Positions 54,176 through 62,327 of a DNA stretch of 64,000 bases are shown piece after piece. The notes below the pieces were generated by a model, which was not told where the DNA came from, ran no database searches, and saw only the letters and a list, made by a program, of their open reading frames with translations. The position numbers were made by a program, and so were the translations under genes. Source of the stretch: Bauldia litoralis (GTDB lineage Bacteria; Pseudomonadota; Alphaproteobacteria; Rhizobiales; Kaistiaceae); contig NZ_FMXQ01000002.1 in assembly GCF_900104485.1 (NCBI RefSeq), positions 434,001 through 498,000 of the forward strand. Direction: 5' to 3'. How positions within the stretch are numbered: the first letter of the stretch is position 1; each line of letters starts with the position of its first letter.

Positions 54176-54853
54176 TTGCGTCTGGCCACGGTTCTCCGCA
54201 GGGTCTTTTCCTGGGCAATGGCGCTCAGCATGCTGCCGGTGGTCATCGCCGTCCTGCTCAGCGGCTACATCACCTACCGCTATAACGCGGTGCTCAACGA
54301 GACCCGGCAACTCATCCAGCATTCGCTGGAAACCACGACCGCGATCGACGACCTGATGCTCGACCTTCAGGATCTGGAGACGGGCCAGCGCGGGTACATC
54401 ATCACCGGCGAGCCCGCCTATCTCGAGCCCTTCGAGACAGCCCGCCGCGATGTCGAAACCGATTTCGCGCACTTGCGCGCCCTGGTCGCGAACGATCCGG
54501 AGCAGACCGCCCACGTCCACGAGATCGGTGGCCTGGTCAAGACGAAAATGGCCGAGCTCGTCGCCACCATCGCGGTCCGTCGCGACCGGGGTTTCGCCGC
54601 GGCCCAGCCGCTCGTCGCCAACGACATCGGCAAGACGACCATGGACCAGATCCGGAGGGAAGTGGACGCCATGCGCGATGCCGAGGCCGCCAGCCTCACC
54701 GAGAATACCGGGCGCATGCGCGGCGTCGAACACCACGTCATCCTTGTCGTTGCCCTGACCATCGGACTCAGCCTGATCGGCCGGCTGATCGGGTTCGTCA
54801 TGCTGGTCTGGTGGCGCTCGCGCCCGAAACGCCCGCGCCACCCCGCCGCGTGA
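54176..54853 (+). CDS. CHASE3-domain membrane protein without kinase domain
   Basis: A 225-residue protein with two transmembrane helices (ALSMLPVVIAVLLSGYITY near 18-36; LVVALTIGLSLIGRLIGFVM near 195-215) around a periplasmic CHASE3-type sensor (LDLQDLETGQRGYIITGEPAYL is the hallmark, at ~65-85). There is no histidine kinase, PAS or cyclase domain after TM2, only a short basic tail. TTG 54176 has AGGAGA 7 bp upstream, which is why it is chosen over an upstream GTG. It may work as a stand-alone sensor or accessory subunit. Confidence 0.75.
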   Translation: MRLATVLRRVFSWAMALSMLPVVIAVLLSGYITYRYNAVLNETRQLIQHSLETTTAIDDLMLDLQDLETGQRGYIITGEPAYLEPFETARRDVETDFAHLRALVANDPEQTAHVHEIGGLVKTKMAELVATIAVRRDRGFAAAQPLVANDIGKTTMDQIRREVDAMRDAEAASLTENTGRMRGVEHHVILVVALTIGLSLIGRLIGFVMLVWWRSRPKRPRHPAA

Positions 54854-54859
54854 CCACCG

Positions 54860-55360
54860 TCACCCGGCCCGCGCCAGCCGCGCCGCCTCCCGCCACGGTT
54901 CGATCGTCCAGTAGCTGGTGGCAAGGCCCGACGGCGACGGCAGGACGATCAGCCCGGTCGCGCCGAGCGTCGCCGCCTGCAATCCGTAGGAGAGCCGCCC
55001 GGTCGGGCGCTTGAGGAAAAGGCTTGCCGCCTTCTTGCTGGTGAAGGCAAGGTACCGGGGCGACACGGCGCCGATCCTCATGGCGAGATCGGCGATATCC
55101 GCGTCCGTCACCACCAGGTCGCTGTCCTGCCCGACATGCGCCTTGGCGACGTCGGTCAGGCCGATGTCATGGTCGATGACGGTCGCAAAGTCATGCGGGT
55201 CGAACTGGCGGGGCGTCAGGCCGACGGCATGGAGCGTCGGCCAGAAGCGGTTGCCCGGCTTGGCGTAATAGGCGCCGACTTCGGCCGACCGCCGTCCCGC
55301 GCCGGTCCCGCAGAAAACGATGCGGAGCCCGGGCCGGAGCACGTCCGGCAGGACAGCCAT
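54860..55360 (-). CDS. mug: Mismatch-specific DNA glycosylase (Mug-like)
   Basis: A 166-residue uracil-DNA-glycosylase-superfamily protein: LRPGLRIVFCGTGAGRRSAE, PGNRFWPTLHAVGLTPRQF, YLAFTSKKAASLFL and VLPSPSGLATSYW align with E. coli Mug along its length. In Mug the first motif is G-I-N-P-G with Asn18 activating water. Here the motif reads G-T-G-A-G, so that Asn is absent and activity may differ. It lies 25 bp after ssb on the same strand, within a predicted SOS operon. Confidence 0.85.
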   Translation of the reverse strand: MAVLPDVLRPGLRIVFCGTGAGRRSAEVGAYYAKPGNRFWPTLHAVGLTPRQFDPHDFATVIDHDIGLTDVAKAHVGQDSDLVVTDADIADLAMRIGAVSPRYLAFTSKKAASLFLKRPTGRLSYGLQAATLGATGLIVLPSPSGLATSYWTIEPWREAARLARAG

Positions 55361-55385
55361 CGTCGCGGGCGCTCGTGGCTAGCGC

Positions 55386-55889
55386 CTAGAACGGGATCTC
55401 GTCGTCGAGTTCCTCGGCATAGGAACCACCTCCACCGCCACCGCCGCCGGAACGCCCGGCATCCGGGCCGCCGCCGGACTCCATCGGCGAGGAGCGCCCG
55501 AAGTCGCTGCCGCCGCGCTCGCCACCCATGGACTCGCCGGGCCGGTCGAGGAAGGTCAGGTCGCCGCGGAAACGCTGGATCACGACCTCGGTCGTGTAGC
55601 GATCCTGGCCGCTCTGGTCCTGCCACTTGCGGGTCTGAAGCTGCCCTTCGACATAGACCTTGGAGCCCTTCTTCAGATACTGCTCGGCGACCTTGGCGAG
55701 GTTCTCGTTGAAGATCACCACGTTATGCCACTCGGTCCGCTCCTGCCGCTCGCCGCTATTCTTGTCGCGCCAGGATTCCGACGTCGCGATGCGCAGGTTG
55801 ACCACCGGCGAGCCGGAATTCAGCCGCCTGACTTCCGGATCGCGGCCCAGATTGCCGACCAGAATGACCTTGTTGACACTGCCCGCCAT
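55386..55889 (-). CDS. ssb: Single-stranded DNA-binding protein
   Basis: A 167-residue OB-fold protein: [60 protein letters not shown] and [20 protein letters not shown] Gly-rich disordered region (~120-158) leads to the conserved acidic tip DDEIPF that binds partner repair proteins. ATG 55889 has AAAGGTC upstream. An exact SOS box lies ~100 bp upstream, so it should be LexA-regulated. Confidence 0.96.
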   Translation of the reverse strand: MAGSVNKVILVGNLGRDPEVRRLNSGSPVVNLRIATSESWRDKNSGERQERTEWHNVVIFNENLAKVAEQYLKKGSKVYVEGQLQTRKWQDQSGQDRYTTEVVIQRFRGDLTFLDRPGESMGGERGGSDFGRSSPMESGGGPDAGRSGGGGGGGGSYAEELDDEIPF

Positions 55890-55984
55890 CGCTTGACCTT
55901 TCTCTGTCCCTCGCTTTGCCGACGACCCTACGCCTCCGGGCGTCCGTCGTCGCCATGCGGACGCCTTATCCACACATCAAGTTT

Positions 55985-55999
55985 GTTCTTCTTATGTTC
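55985..55999. promoter_or_regulatory. LexA (SOS) box before ssb
   Basis: GTTC-TTCTTAT-GTTC, an exact GTTC-N7-GTTC alphaproteobacterial LexA site, 96-110 bp upstream of the ssb ATG. The following spacer to 56044 shows nothing else. Confidence 0.75.
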
Positions 56000-56044
56000 G
56001 CTTTCGCGATCGATCCTGTCAACCGTGCGGCAGGCAGACCGGCA

Positions 56045-56848
56045 CTAGGCAAGGTTGTCGCTCATCCATGCTGCGCCGAAGCGCACGATGTCCGCGGCGT
56101 CGATCAGTTCGCTGTCGGCGCGGCCCACCTTGCCCGTCCTGGCGCGACCGGTCTCCCGGTAGGCCTTGAGGATCAGGGCGAAATAATCCTCGCCATCCCA
56201 GGCGACGATGCCGTTCTCGTCATCGAGGCTCTCGACGCTGCGGGTCTCGGGACCGTCCGGGCTCATCACCCGGTAATGCCGCCGCACCCGCCGCTTCTCA
56301 GGCAGGTCGGCGAGATACTCCGCGTAGTGCAGCACAGTGGTGGTATCCGGGCTCGCGCCAAGCCGCAGCACCCGGCCACCCATTTGGCAAAGCCTGTCCA
56401 GCGGCGAATCCGGGCCGTAATAGTCGTCCCAGGGACTGTTGCGCAGGAGTTCTGCCCCGCGAGCACCGCGGGCGGCGAACCGACCGGACGGGTTGTCGTT
56501 GACCATCGTCCCCGGCGCGATCCGAAACGCCTCGGCGAGATAGCCGACCTCGGGCAGCACCGGCGACGTCAGCGGATCATAAGGAGCAACCTCAGCCAGC
56601 AGCGCCGCGCGCTCGGCTTCCGGCTTCTGGTTGACCCATTCATGCGCGACCACTGCGCCGAGGATCATCATCAGTGTCCCGTCAGGCCCGACCGCCGTGT
56701 CCAGCGCCGCGATGACGCCCGCCGCGCCGCCCTCGACCGGTCCGATCGCCCGCAACGATGCGTGGATCATCAACGCTTCGCCGGGCCGCACGCCGAGGCG
56801 GACGAGATCCGCCGCCAGTGCGCTTGAAGAGATGAGTCCGTCGCTCAT
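56045..56848 (-). CDS. Aminoglycoside N(3)-acetyltransferase family protein
   Basis: A 267-residue protein of the AAC(3) fold: DLVRLGVRPGEALMIHASLR, VGPDGTLMMI, LRNSPWDDYYGPDSPLDRL and GASPDTTTVLHYAEYLA with the conserved catalytic-site His. Members of this fold acetylate aminoglycosides in resistant bacteria, but chromosomal soil-bacterium versions often have unknown acceptors. Base composition matches neighbours and no mobile element is near, so acquired resistance is not indicated. ATG 56848 has GAGG 6 bp upstream. Confidence 0.83.
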   Translation of the reverse strand: MSDGLISSSALAADLVRLGVRPGEALMIHASLRAIGPVEGGAAGVIAALDTAVGPDGTLMMILGAVVAHEWVNQKPEAERAALLAEVAPYDPLTSPVLPEVGYLAEAFRIAPGTMVNDNPSGRFAARGARGAELLRNSPWDDYYGPDSPLDRLCQMGGRVLRLGASPDTTTVLHYAEYLADLPEKRRVRRHYRVMSPDGPETRSVESLDDENGIVAWDGEDYFALILKAYRETGRARTGKVGRADSELIDAADIVRFGAAWMSDNLA

Positions 56849-57096
56849 CGGTCGCCTCAACAGCTACCTTGAAACAGGCCAAAAGCCTCCGCAGCTAATC
56901 TGCGATTGCGGCGAATACTCGGCGCGGAGACCCCTGCCGTATTTATCTTTTTTCCGCTTGGGGCGGCCATGCGCCGGGATTAGAATCGCGTCTGGAAAGA
57001 CACCGGTCCAGGGGACCGCGCGCCTTCCGCAGCCGGGCGCCGCCCGGGCCTGCCGGCGCCCGCCCGCAAGCCGTCTCGACCACAAAGGAAAATGGA
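56849..57096. other. Intergenic region, AAC(3) / DUF1344
   Basis: A ~250-bp divergent spacer, G/C-rich with an A/T patch at 56940-56952. It should carry both promoters. No EcfG, LexA or CRP-like motif was seen. Confidence 0.4.
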
Positions 57097-57420
57097 ATGA
57101 AACGCGTTCTCGTGTCGGCAGTCGTTGCTGCCGTCCTTTCAATCTCGTCCGCGGCGATCGCCGCCCCCCAGCAGGCCGGCGGCAAGGTGAAGACCTACGA
57201 CGCGGCGAAGCATGAACTCAGCCTCACCGGCAAGAAGAACACGGACATCGTCTACTTTGTCCCCGCCACGGTAACCGACCCCGGCCTGAAGCCCGGCGCC
57301 CGTGTCACCGTCACCTGGGACCTGGTCGATGGCAAGCACACGGTCAGCGACGTGAAGCTGAAGCCGAAGAAGACCAAGCCGGCCAAGCCCGCCAAACCGG
57401 CAAAGCCGGCGACCAATTGA
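57097..57420 (+). CDS. DUF1344-like periplasmic protein
   Basis: A 107-residue exported protein. Residues 1-22 are a signal peptide (KRVLVSAVVAAVLSISSAAIA). The mature domain QAGGKVKTYDAAKHELSLTG, VYFVPATVTDPGLKPGARV and VTVTWDLVDGKHTVSDVKL follows the DUF1344 pattern (small beta-barrel). The tail is a run of K-P-A repeats typical of disordered, cationic ends. ATG 57097 has AAAGGAAAATGG upstream. It is convergent with ligD. Function unknown. Confidence 0.77.
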   Translation: MKRVLVSAVVAAVLSISSAAIAAPQQAGGKVKTYDAAKHELSLTGKKNTDIVYFVPATVTDPGLKPGARVTVTWDLVDGKHTVSDVKLKPKKTKPAKPAKPAKPATN

Positions 57421-57443
57421 TCCTGAGGGCGGCTCTCCCCCGG

Positions 57444-60020
57444 TCAGCCGCCCTTCAACCGCTCCAGCGGCAGCACCTGGTCGACGTCGAAATACCCCTC
57501 CCAGGGATCGGCCTTCTGCCGCTTGAGAAGCGTCTCGGCGTTCTCCACCGTCGCCGACCGGGCATCCTTCAGCCGCGACAAAGCCTGCCATGACACCGGC
57601 CATGCGACGGGAGCACCCTTGCGCGCGCGTGGCGAGAACGGCGTGATCGCCGTCGCGCCGCGCCCGTTGCGCAGGTAGTCGATGAAGATCTTGCCCGTCC
57701 GCTTCGCCTTGCTCGCCACCGCCAGGTATCGGTCCGGCTCGTCGGCGGCGATGGTGCGGGCCAGCGCCTCGGCGAAGACCTTGACCTCGTCCCATCGGTA
57801 ATGCGGCGTCAGCGGCGCCACGACGTGTATCCCCTTGCCGCCGGTCACCATGGGAAAGGTCTCGAGCCCGAGCCCCTTCAGCCGATCCCGCATGTCGCGG
57901 GCGGCGCTACGCACGGCAGCGAAATCCATCCCCTCGTCCGGATCGAGGTCGAAGACCAGCCGATCCGGCGTCTCGATCGTTGCGTTGTGCGAGCCCCAGA
58001 TGTGGAGTTCCAGCGCCCCCATCTGCACGCAGGCGACCAGCCCCCGCGCGTCCTCGATATAGAGGTAGAGGTCGCTGCCCTTCTTCTCCTTGATGCGGAT
58101 CGGCTTGAACGCCTTGGGAAAGCCCGGCGAGGCATGCTTCTGGAAGAAGCAGTCGCCCTCCGCGCCGTCGGGGCAGCGGACCAGGCTGAGCGGCCGGTCG
58201 GCGACATGCGGCAGGATATGCTCGGCCACGGCGATGAAATAGGCCGCCAGCGACCGCTTGGTGATCCCCTGGCCGGGAAAGATCACCTTGTCGGGATGGG
58301 TAACCCGCACCCCCTCGATGGTGATCGCCTTGTCGTCCTTTGAGTCGTCGATCGTCACGATCTCAGACGCCGCCCGCTTGCGCCCCTTCGCCTTGCCGTC
58401 ATCCTTTGCCATCGCATCCGTGTCCTTCGGCACTTCCGCCACGATGTCGCGCGCCGGCTTGTCCGTCCGCAGCCCCTTGAAGCTCCCCTGCCGGATCGAG
58501 CCTTCGTCGGTGAAGCCCCGAAAGGCGATCTCGGCCACAAGTTCCGGCCGGACGAATTTCGCCTTCCTGCGGACATCGGCCGGAACGTCCGGCGCCGGCG
58601 GGTCCTTGACCACACGCTTCTGAAGTTCCGGCCACAGCGTCTCGAATTCGCGGTCGCCGAATCCACTGCCAACGCGGCCGCGATAGGAAAGTTCGCCGCC
58701 TTCGCGGACCGCCAGCAGGATCGACGAGAACGGCCGCGCCTTAACGTCGGACGGCCGCCAGCCGATGATGATGAACTCCTGGCCGAAGCCGCATTTTGAC
58801 TTGAGCCAGCTCTTGCTGCGATCCGAGCGATAGACGGAGTCGGCGCGCTTGGAGACGATGCCCTCCAGCCCCATCTTGCAGACATTGGCGAACATCTCGC
58901 CGCCATGGCCGACGACGTGATCGGAATAGAAGAGCGGCCCGGCCCGCGGTTGGTCGACGAGTAGCGCCGCCAGCTTTTCCTTCCGTTCGATCAGAGGCTT
59001 GCGCCGCAAGTCCTCGCCGTCGAGGCTGAGCAGATCGAAGAGATGGTAGCCGATGCCGCGCCCCTTGCCCTCGCCCAGCGCATCCTGCAGCGCGCCGAAA
59101 TCGGTACGGCCCGCCTTGTCGGTAACCGTCACCTCGCCGTCGAACAGCGCCGCCTTGCAGGGAAGGTCGAGCAGCGGCCGCACCAGCGGCTGGAACCGAT
59201 CGGTCCAGTCGTGGCCGCGCCGCGTATAGATCGCCGCTTCGCCACCGCCGATGGCGGCAATCGCCCGGTAGCCGTCATACTTGATCTCGTGCAGCCAGTC
59301 GTCGCCGTCCGGCGGCGCATCGACCAGGGAGGCAAGCTGCGGCGCGACATACTTGGGCGGCGAAAACTGATTGCCAGCCGCCTTTGTCCGCGACCTCCCG
59401 CGCTTGATGTTGAAGCCGGAATCCTTCCACTCGACATTGCCGGCCGCGATCTCCTCCATTGACCTGCCGGAGCGCACGCTGGTCAACACCCGCTCGATGA
59501 TCGGTTTTGTCTCCTCCCCGGCGTAGCCGTCCTTCTCCTTGATCAGCAGCCAGTTCTCGTGCTTCGAGCGCTCGCGCGGCTTCGGCTTCATCCGCACCAG
59601 CACCCATTTGCCGCGCAGACGCTCGCCGTGCAGGATGAATTTGAAGTCGCCTTTCTCGAGCGCTGCCTCCGGGTCGCCGACCGGCTCCCACGTCCCCTCG
59701 TCCCACAGCATCACCGTGCCGCCGCCGTATTCCCCCTTGGGGATCGTGCCCTCGAAGTCGCCATAGTCGAGCGGATGGTCCTCGACATGAACGGCAAGCC
59801 GCTTGTCGGCCGGGTCGTAGCTCGGCCCGTTCGGCACCGCCCAGGACAGAAGCACCCCGTCGAGTTCCAGTCGGAAGTCGAAATGCATCCGCGTCGCGTC
59901 ATGCTTCTGGATCAGGTAGCGATGCCCGCCGGCGGCGCGGCGCGCATCGTCGCCGCTCGGCTCGGCCGTCTTCCCGAAATCGCGCTTGGCCTGATAGGTC
60001 GAGAGACTGGCCTTGGCCAT
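57444..60020 (-). CDS. ligD: LigD multifunctional NHEJ DNA ligase
   Basis: An 858-residue end-joining enzyme with domain order 3'-phosphoesterase, ATP ligase, polymerase. PE domain ~30-160: RYLIQKHDATRMHFDFRLEL, VEDHPLDYGDFEGTIPKGEY. Ligase ~230-545: adenylated Lys in HEIKYDGYRAIAA, IYTRRGHDWT, EGIVSKRADSVY. Polymerase ~575-858: LTHPDKVIFPGQGITKRSL-like strand (VTHPDKVIFPGQ), catalytic Asp pair in DRLVFDLDPDEGMDF, and GGKGIHVVAPL. It works with Ku, encoded two genes upstream on the same strand. Its ATG overlaps the stop of the intervening membrane-protein gene (TGATG). Confidence 0.96.
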   Translation of the reverse strand: MAKASLSTYQAKRDFGKTAEPSGDDARRAAGGHRYLIQKHDATRMHFDFRLELDGVLLSWAVPNGPSYDPADKRLAVHVEDHPLDYGDFEGTIPKGEYGGGTVMLWDEGTWEPVGDPEAALEKGDFKFILHGERLRGKWVLVRMKPKPRERSKHENWLLIKEKDGYAGEETKPIIERVLTSVRSGRSMEEIAAGNVEWKDSGFNIKRGRSRTKAAGNQFSPPKYVAPQLASLVDAPPDGDDWLHEIKYDGYRAIAAIGGGEAAIYTRRGHDWTDRFQPLVRPLLDLPCKAALFDGEVTVTDKAGRTDFGALQDALGEGKGRGIGYHLFDLLSLDGEDLRRKPLIERKEKLAALLVDQPRAGPLFYSDHVVGHGGEMFANVCKMGLEGIVSKRADSVYRSDRSKSWLKSKCGFGQEFIIIGWRPSDVKARPFSSILLAVREGGELSYRGRVGSGFGDREFETLWPELQKRVVKDPPAPDVPADVRRKAKFVRPELVAEIAFRGFTDEGSIRQGSFKGLRTDKPARDIVAEVPKDTDAMAKDDGKAKGRKRAASEIVTIDDSKDDKAITIEGVRVTHPDKVIFPGQGITKRSLAAYFIAVAEHILPHVADRPLSLVRCPDGAEGDCFFQKHASPGFPKAFKPIRIKEKKGSDLYLYIEDARGLVACVQMGALELHIWGSHNATIETPDRLVFDLDPDEGMDFAAVRSAARDMRDRLKGLGLETFPMVTGGKGIHVVAPLTPHYRWDEVKVFAEALARTIAADEPDRYLAVASKAKRTGKIFIDYLRNGRGATAITPFSPRARKGAPVAWPVSWQALSRLKDARSATVENAETLLKRQKADPWEGYFDVDQVLPLERLKGG

Positions 60021-60775
60021 CAGCCCGCCGCCTCGCTCTTGCCCTGCGGGTCGTCCTGTCGGGCGGCGAACCGCGCGCTCAAAACCCGCCACACCATGTA
60101 GATGACACCGGAAACGATGACGATCAGCAGCCGGAAAACGCCGGTCGGACTCAGCGCCCCGGCTAGGAAGAAGCCGATCAGAACCACCGCCGCCACCACG
60201 AACAGCGCCGTCAGCAGGATTGCCCACACCGACTCGTAGAAGCCCGGCCGCCGCTCCACGAACGTCTCGCCCTCCCCGGCAAGGCGCTCGAAGGCGTCGG
60301 CAAAGGCGCCGAAGGCTGGCTTGTCGATCATGTCATGGATGACGACCCGGAATGGTGGCCGCCGAACGCCGATCGTCACGGATTCGACCTCCTCCGCCCG
60401 GTAGCGCGACCAGTCCCGGTCGCGACGAAAGAACCGCATGTCCGAAAAGCGAAAGAACTGCTCGCGGGAGCGCAGCCCGAGGTAGCGCGACAGGAGCGGC
60501 CGGAACGACCGGCCAAGCCCCTCCCCGGTCAACCGGTAGCGCATGTCCCCTGCCCGTATCCCGAGGACCAGGAGGATGCCGGCGAACAGCGCCGCCATCG
60601 ACACCAGCATCGGCGGGTCGAAGGCAAAGGATAGCGTCATGGCCAGCAGCCCCATTCCGGTCGCCGCAAGGATGGTCGGCCATGGCCGGCCGATGAAGCC
60701 ACGCGTCGCCAGTTCGGCGATCACGTCCGGCGCCTCGCGATCGGCCGCCCGTTGCCCGTCTTCGTGGTCTTCCAC
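60020..60775 (-). CDS. Membrane protein between ku and ligD
   Basis: A 251-residue protein with two N-terminal helices (WPTILAATGMGLLAMTLSFA; LVSMAALFAGILLVLGIRAG), a cytoplasmic basic middle with YLGLRSREQFFRFSDMRFFRR, and two C-terminal helices (WAILLTALFVVAAVVLIGFF; GVFRLLIVIVSGVIYMVWRV). GTG 60775 sits 6 bp after the ku stop, and its stop overlaps ligD. I do not recognise a family. Coding bias and tight packing are strong. A link to the end-joining machinery is suggested only by context. Confidence 0.7.
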   Translation of the reverse strand: MEDHEDGQRAADREAPDVIAELATRGFIGRPWPTILAATGMGLLAMTLSFAFDPPMLVSMAALFAGILLVLGIRAGDMRYRLTGEGLGRSFRPLLSRYLGLRSREQFFRFSDMRFFRRDRDWSRYRAEEVESVTIGVRRPPFRVVIHDMIDKPAFGAFADAFERLAGEGETFVERRPGFYESVWAILLTALFVVAAVVLIGFFLAGALSPTGVFRLLIVIVSGVIYMVWRVLSARFAARQDDPQGKSEAAG

Positions 60776-60781
60776 GACCGA

Positions 60782-61690
60782 TCAGGCGGCGCGACGGCCC
60801 CGGGATGACGTCTTCTTGGCCGAGCCGGACTTTGCGGAACTCTTGCCGGCAGGGGCCTTCTTGGCCGCCGGTTTCTTGGCCGAGGCCGCGGCCTTCTTGG
60901 TGCTGGTGCTGGCCTTGCCGCCGACGCTCTTCTTCAACGCTTCCATCAGGTCGATGACCTTGGCGCCGATCTGCGGCTCGTCGATCGATTCCGGCGGCCG
61001 GTTCTCGACCTTGGCCTCGATCAGTTCGCGCAACGCCGCCTCGTAGGGGTCGCTGAACGCCTTGGGGTCGAATGGCTTGACCTTGCGCTCGATCAGTTCC
61101 TCGGCAAGCGACAGGAGTTCCGGCTCCGGCTTGGCGTCCGGCACCTCGGCGAAATAGGCGTCCGGCTTGTGGACCTCGTCGGCATAGCGCAGCGTCTCGA
61201 TCATCAGACCCTTGCCGCTCGGCCGCAGCGCCACGAGGTTCGAATGACCGCGGGCGACAATGTGGCCGATGCCGACCTTGCCGGTCGCCTTCAACGCCTC
61301 GCGCAGCACGACATAGGCCTCGCCGGCCGTCGCGTCGTCTTCCGGCGAAACGTAATAGGGCTTGTCGATGTAGAGGAACTCGACCTCGTTGGCGTCGACA
61401 AACTGGATCAGGTCCAGCGTCTTCTTGGCCTCCAGCTTGACGTCGTCGATCTCGTCCTCGGTGATCAGGACATACTTGCCCTTCTCCACCTCGTAACCCT
61501 TGACGATATCCTCGGCCGCCGCCTCGCCGACACCCGGCACCACCTTCTGGTAGCGGATGCGCTTGCCGCTCGGCTTGTGGATCTGGTTGAAGCTGATCCG
61601 CGCCGCCGATTTGGTCGCCGGGAACACCTGAACGGGGATCGAAACGAGCGCCAGCCTGATCTGGCCCTGCCAATACGCACGCGCGGCCAT
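60782..61690 (-). CDS. ku: Ku, NHEJ DNA end-binding protein
   Basis: A 302-residue bacterial Ku that caps double-strand breaks and recruits LigD. The ring domain is clear: QGQIRLALVSIPVQVFPAT, FNQIHKPSGKRIRYQKVVPG, GYEVEKGKYVLITEDEID and GLMIETLRYADEV. The last ~45 residues form a Lys/Ala-rich tail (KKAAASAKKPAAKKAP), which in other Ku proteins aids DNA binding and threading. ATG 61690 has AAAGGAGA. A perfect EcfG promoter ends 21 bp upstream, so ku, the membrane-protein gene and ligD are likely induced by the general stress response. Confidence 0.96.
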   Translation of the reverse strand: MAARAYWQGQIRLALVSIPVQVFPATKSAARISFNQIHKPSGKRIRYQKVVPGVGEAAAEDIVKGYEVEKGKYVLITEDEIDDVKLEAKKTLDLIQFVDANEVEFLYIDKPYYVSPEDDATAGEAYVVLREALKATGKVGIGHIVARGHSNLVALRPSGKGLMIETLRYADEVHKPDAYFAEVPDAKPEPELLSLAEELIERKVKPFDPKAFSDPYEAALRELIEAKVENRPPESIDEPQIGAKVIDLMEALKKSVGGKASTSTKKAAASAKKPAAKKAPAGKSSAKSGSAKKTSSRGRRAA

Positions 61691-61711
61691 GGTTTCTCCT
61701 TTACGCAAAAC

Positions 61712-61736
61712 AACGGCGGAACCCGCCAAGTGTTCC
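61712..61736 (-). promoter_or_regulatory. EcfG-type promoter of the ku-ligD operon
   Basis: Minus strand GGAAC (61736-61732), 16 bp, CGTT (61715-61712): exact consensus match, with the start codon of ku 21 bp beyond the -10 element and the AAAGGAGA ribosome site between them. Confidence 0.85.
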
Positions 61737-61870
61737 GGCCCAACCGCCGACAGTATCGGCGTTGAACCTAACGGACAAATAACATTCGCTCGATTACATC
61801 TGTTCTCGTTGCGTTCTATACTTTCCTGCCGGCCCGGTTGCTTGTCGGTCCAGGCGCCGGTTCGACGGAC

Positions 61871-62320
61871 CTATTGCCCCGCCTCGACGGCGGCCGCTGC
61901 CGCGCCAAGGTCAACGGGCGCGCCGCTGTTCTGGTTGAGATAGGCGATGATGTTTATCCGGTCCTCCGGCCTGGCCAGGCCGACAAACGCCATCTTGCCG
62001 CCGGGCACGACCGTCCGGGGCGCCTCGAGATACACGTCGAGACGATCGACCGACCACACCCCGCCAAAGGCGATCATTGCGTCGCTATAGGAATAATCCC
62101 GCGCCGCCACCGGCCGACCGACCGCACCCCACAGGTTGGGACCGACCCGCGCCGGCCCGCCTTCCTCGATCGTGTGGCAGGCTCGGCACTTGTTGAAGAC
62201 CTTCTGGCCCTTGGCCGGATCGGCCACCGCGAAGCGCTCCGTCAGCGACTGGGCATGAGCCCCGCCCAGTCCGACCACCGCCGCCACCGACACGGCGGCC
62301 ATCCATTTCACCCGTCTCAT
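61871..62320 (-). CDS. Soluble class I c-type cytochrome
   Basis: A 149-residue periplasmic electron carrier. Signal peptide RRVKWMAAVSVAAVVGLGGA (cleaved before QSLTERF), heme-binding CRACH at ~46-50 in GQKVFNKCRACHTIEEGG, distal Met in VPGGKMAFVGL, and the C-terminal helix PEDRINIIAYLNQNS. This is the mitochondrial-type c2/c-550 arrangement. ATG 62320 has GAGGAC upstream. It follows the sigma-factor gene by 7 bp and may be co-transcribed with it. Confidence 0.93.
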   Translation of the reverse strand: MRRVKWMAAVSVAAVVGLGGAHAQSLTERFAVADPAKGQKVFNKCRACHTIEEGGPARVGPNLWGAVGRPVAARDYSYSDAMIAFGGVWSVDRLDVYLEAPRTVVPGGKMAFVGLARPEDRINIIAYLNQNSGAPVDLGAAAAAVEAGQ

Positions 62321-62327
62321 GCCGTCC

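Noticed and set aside
56045-56848. AAC(3)-family gene as an acquired aminoglycoside-resistance gene
   Set aside because: No mobile element, and GC and codon use match the neighbours; better read as a resident acetyltransferase of unknown acceptor.
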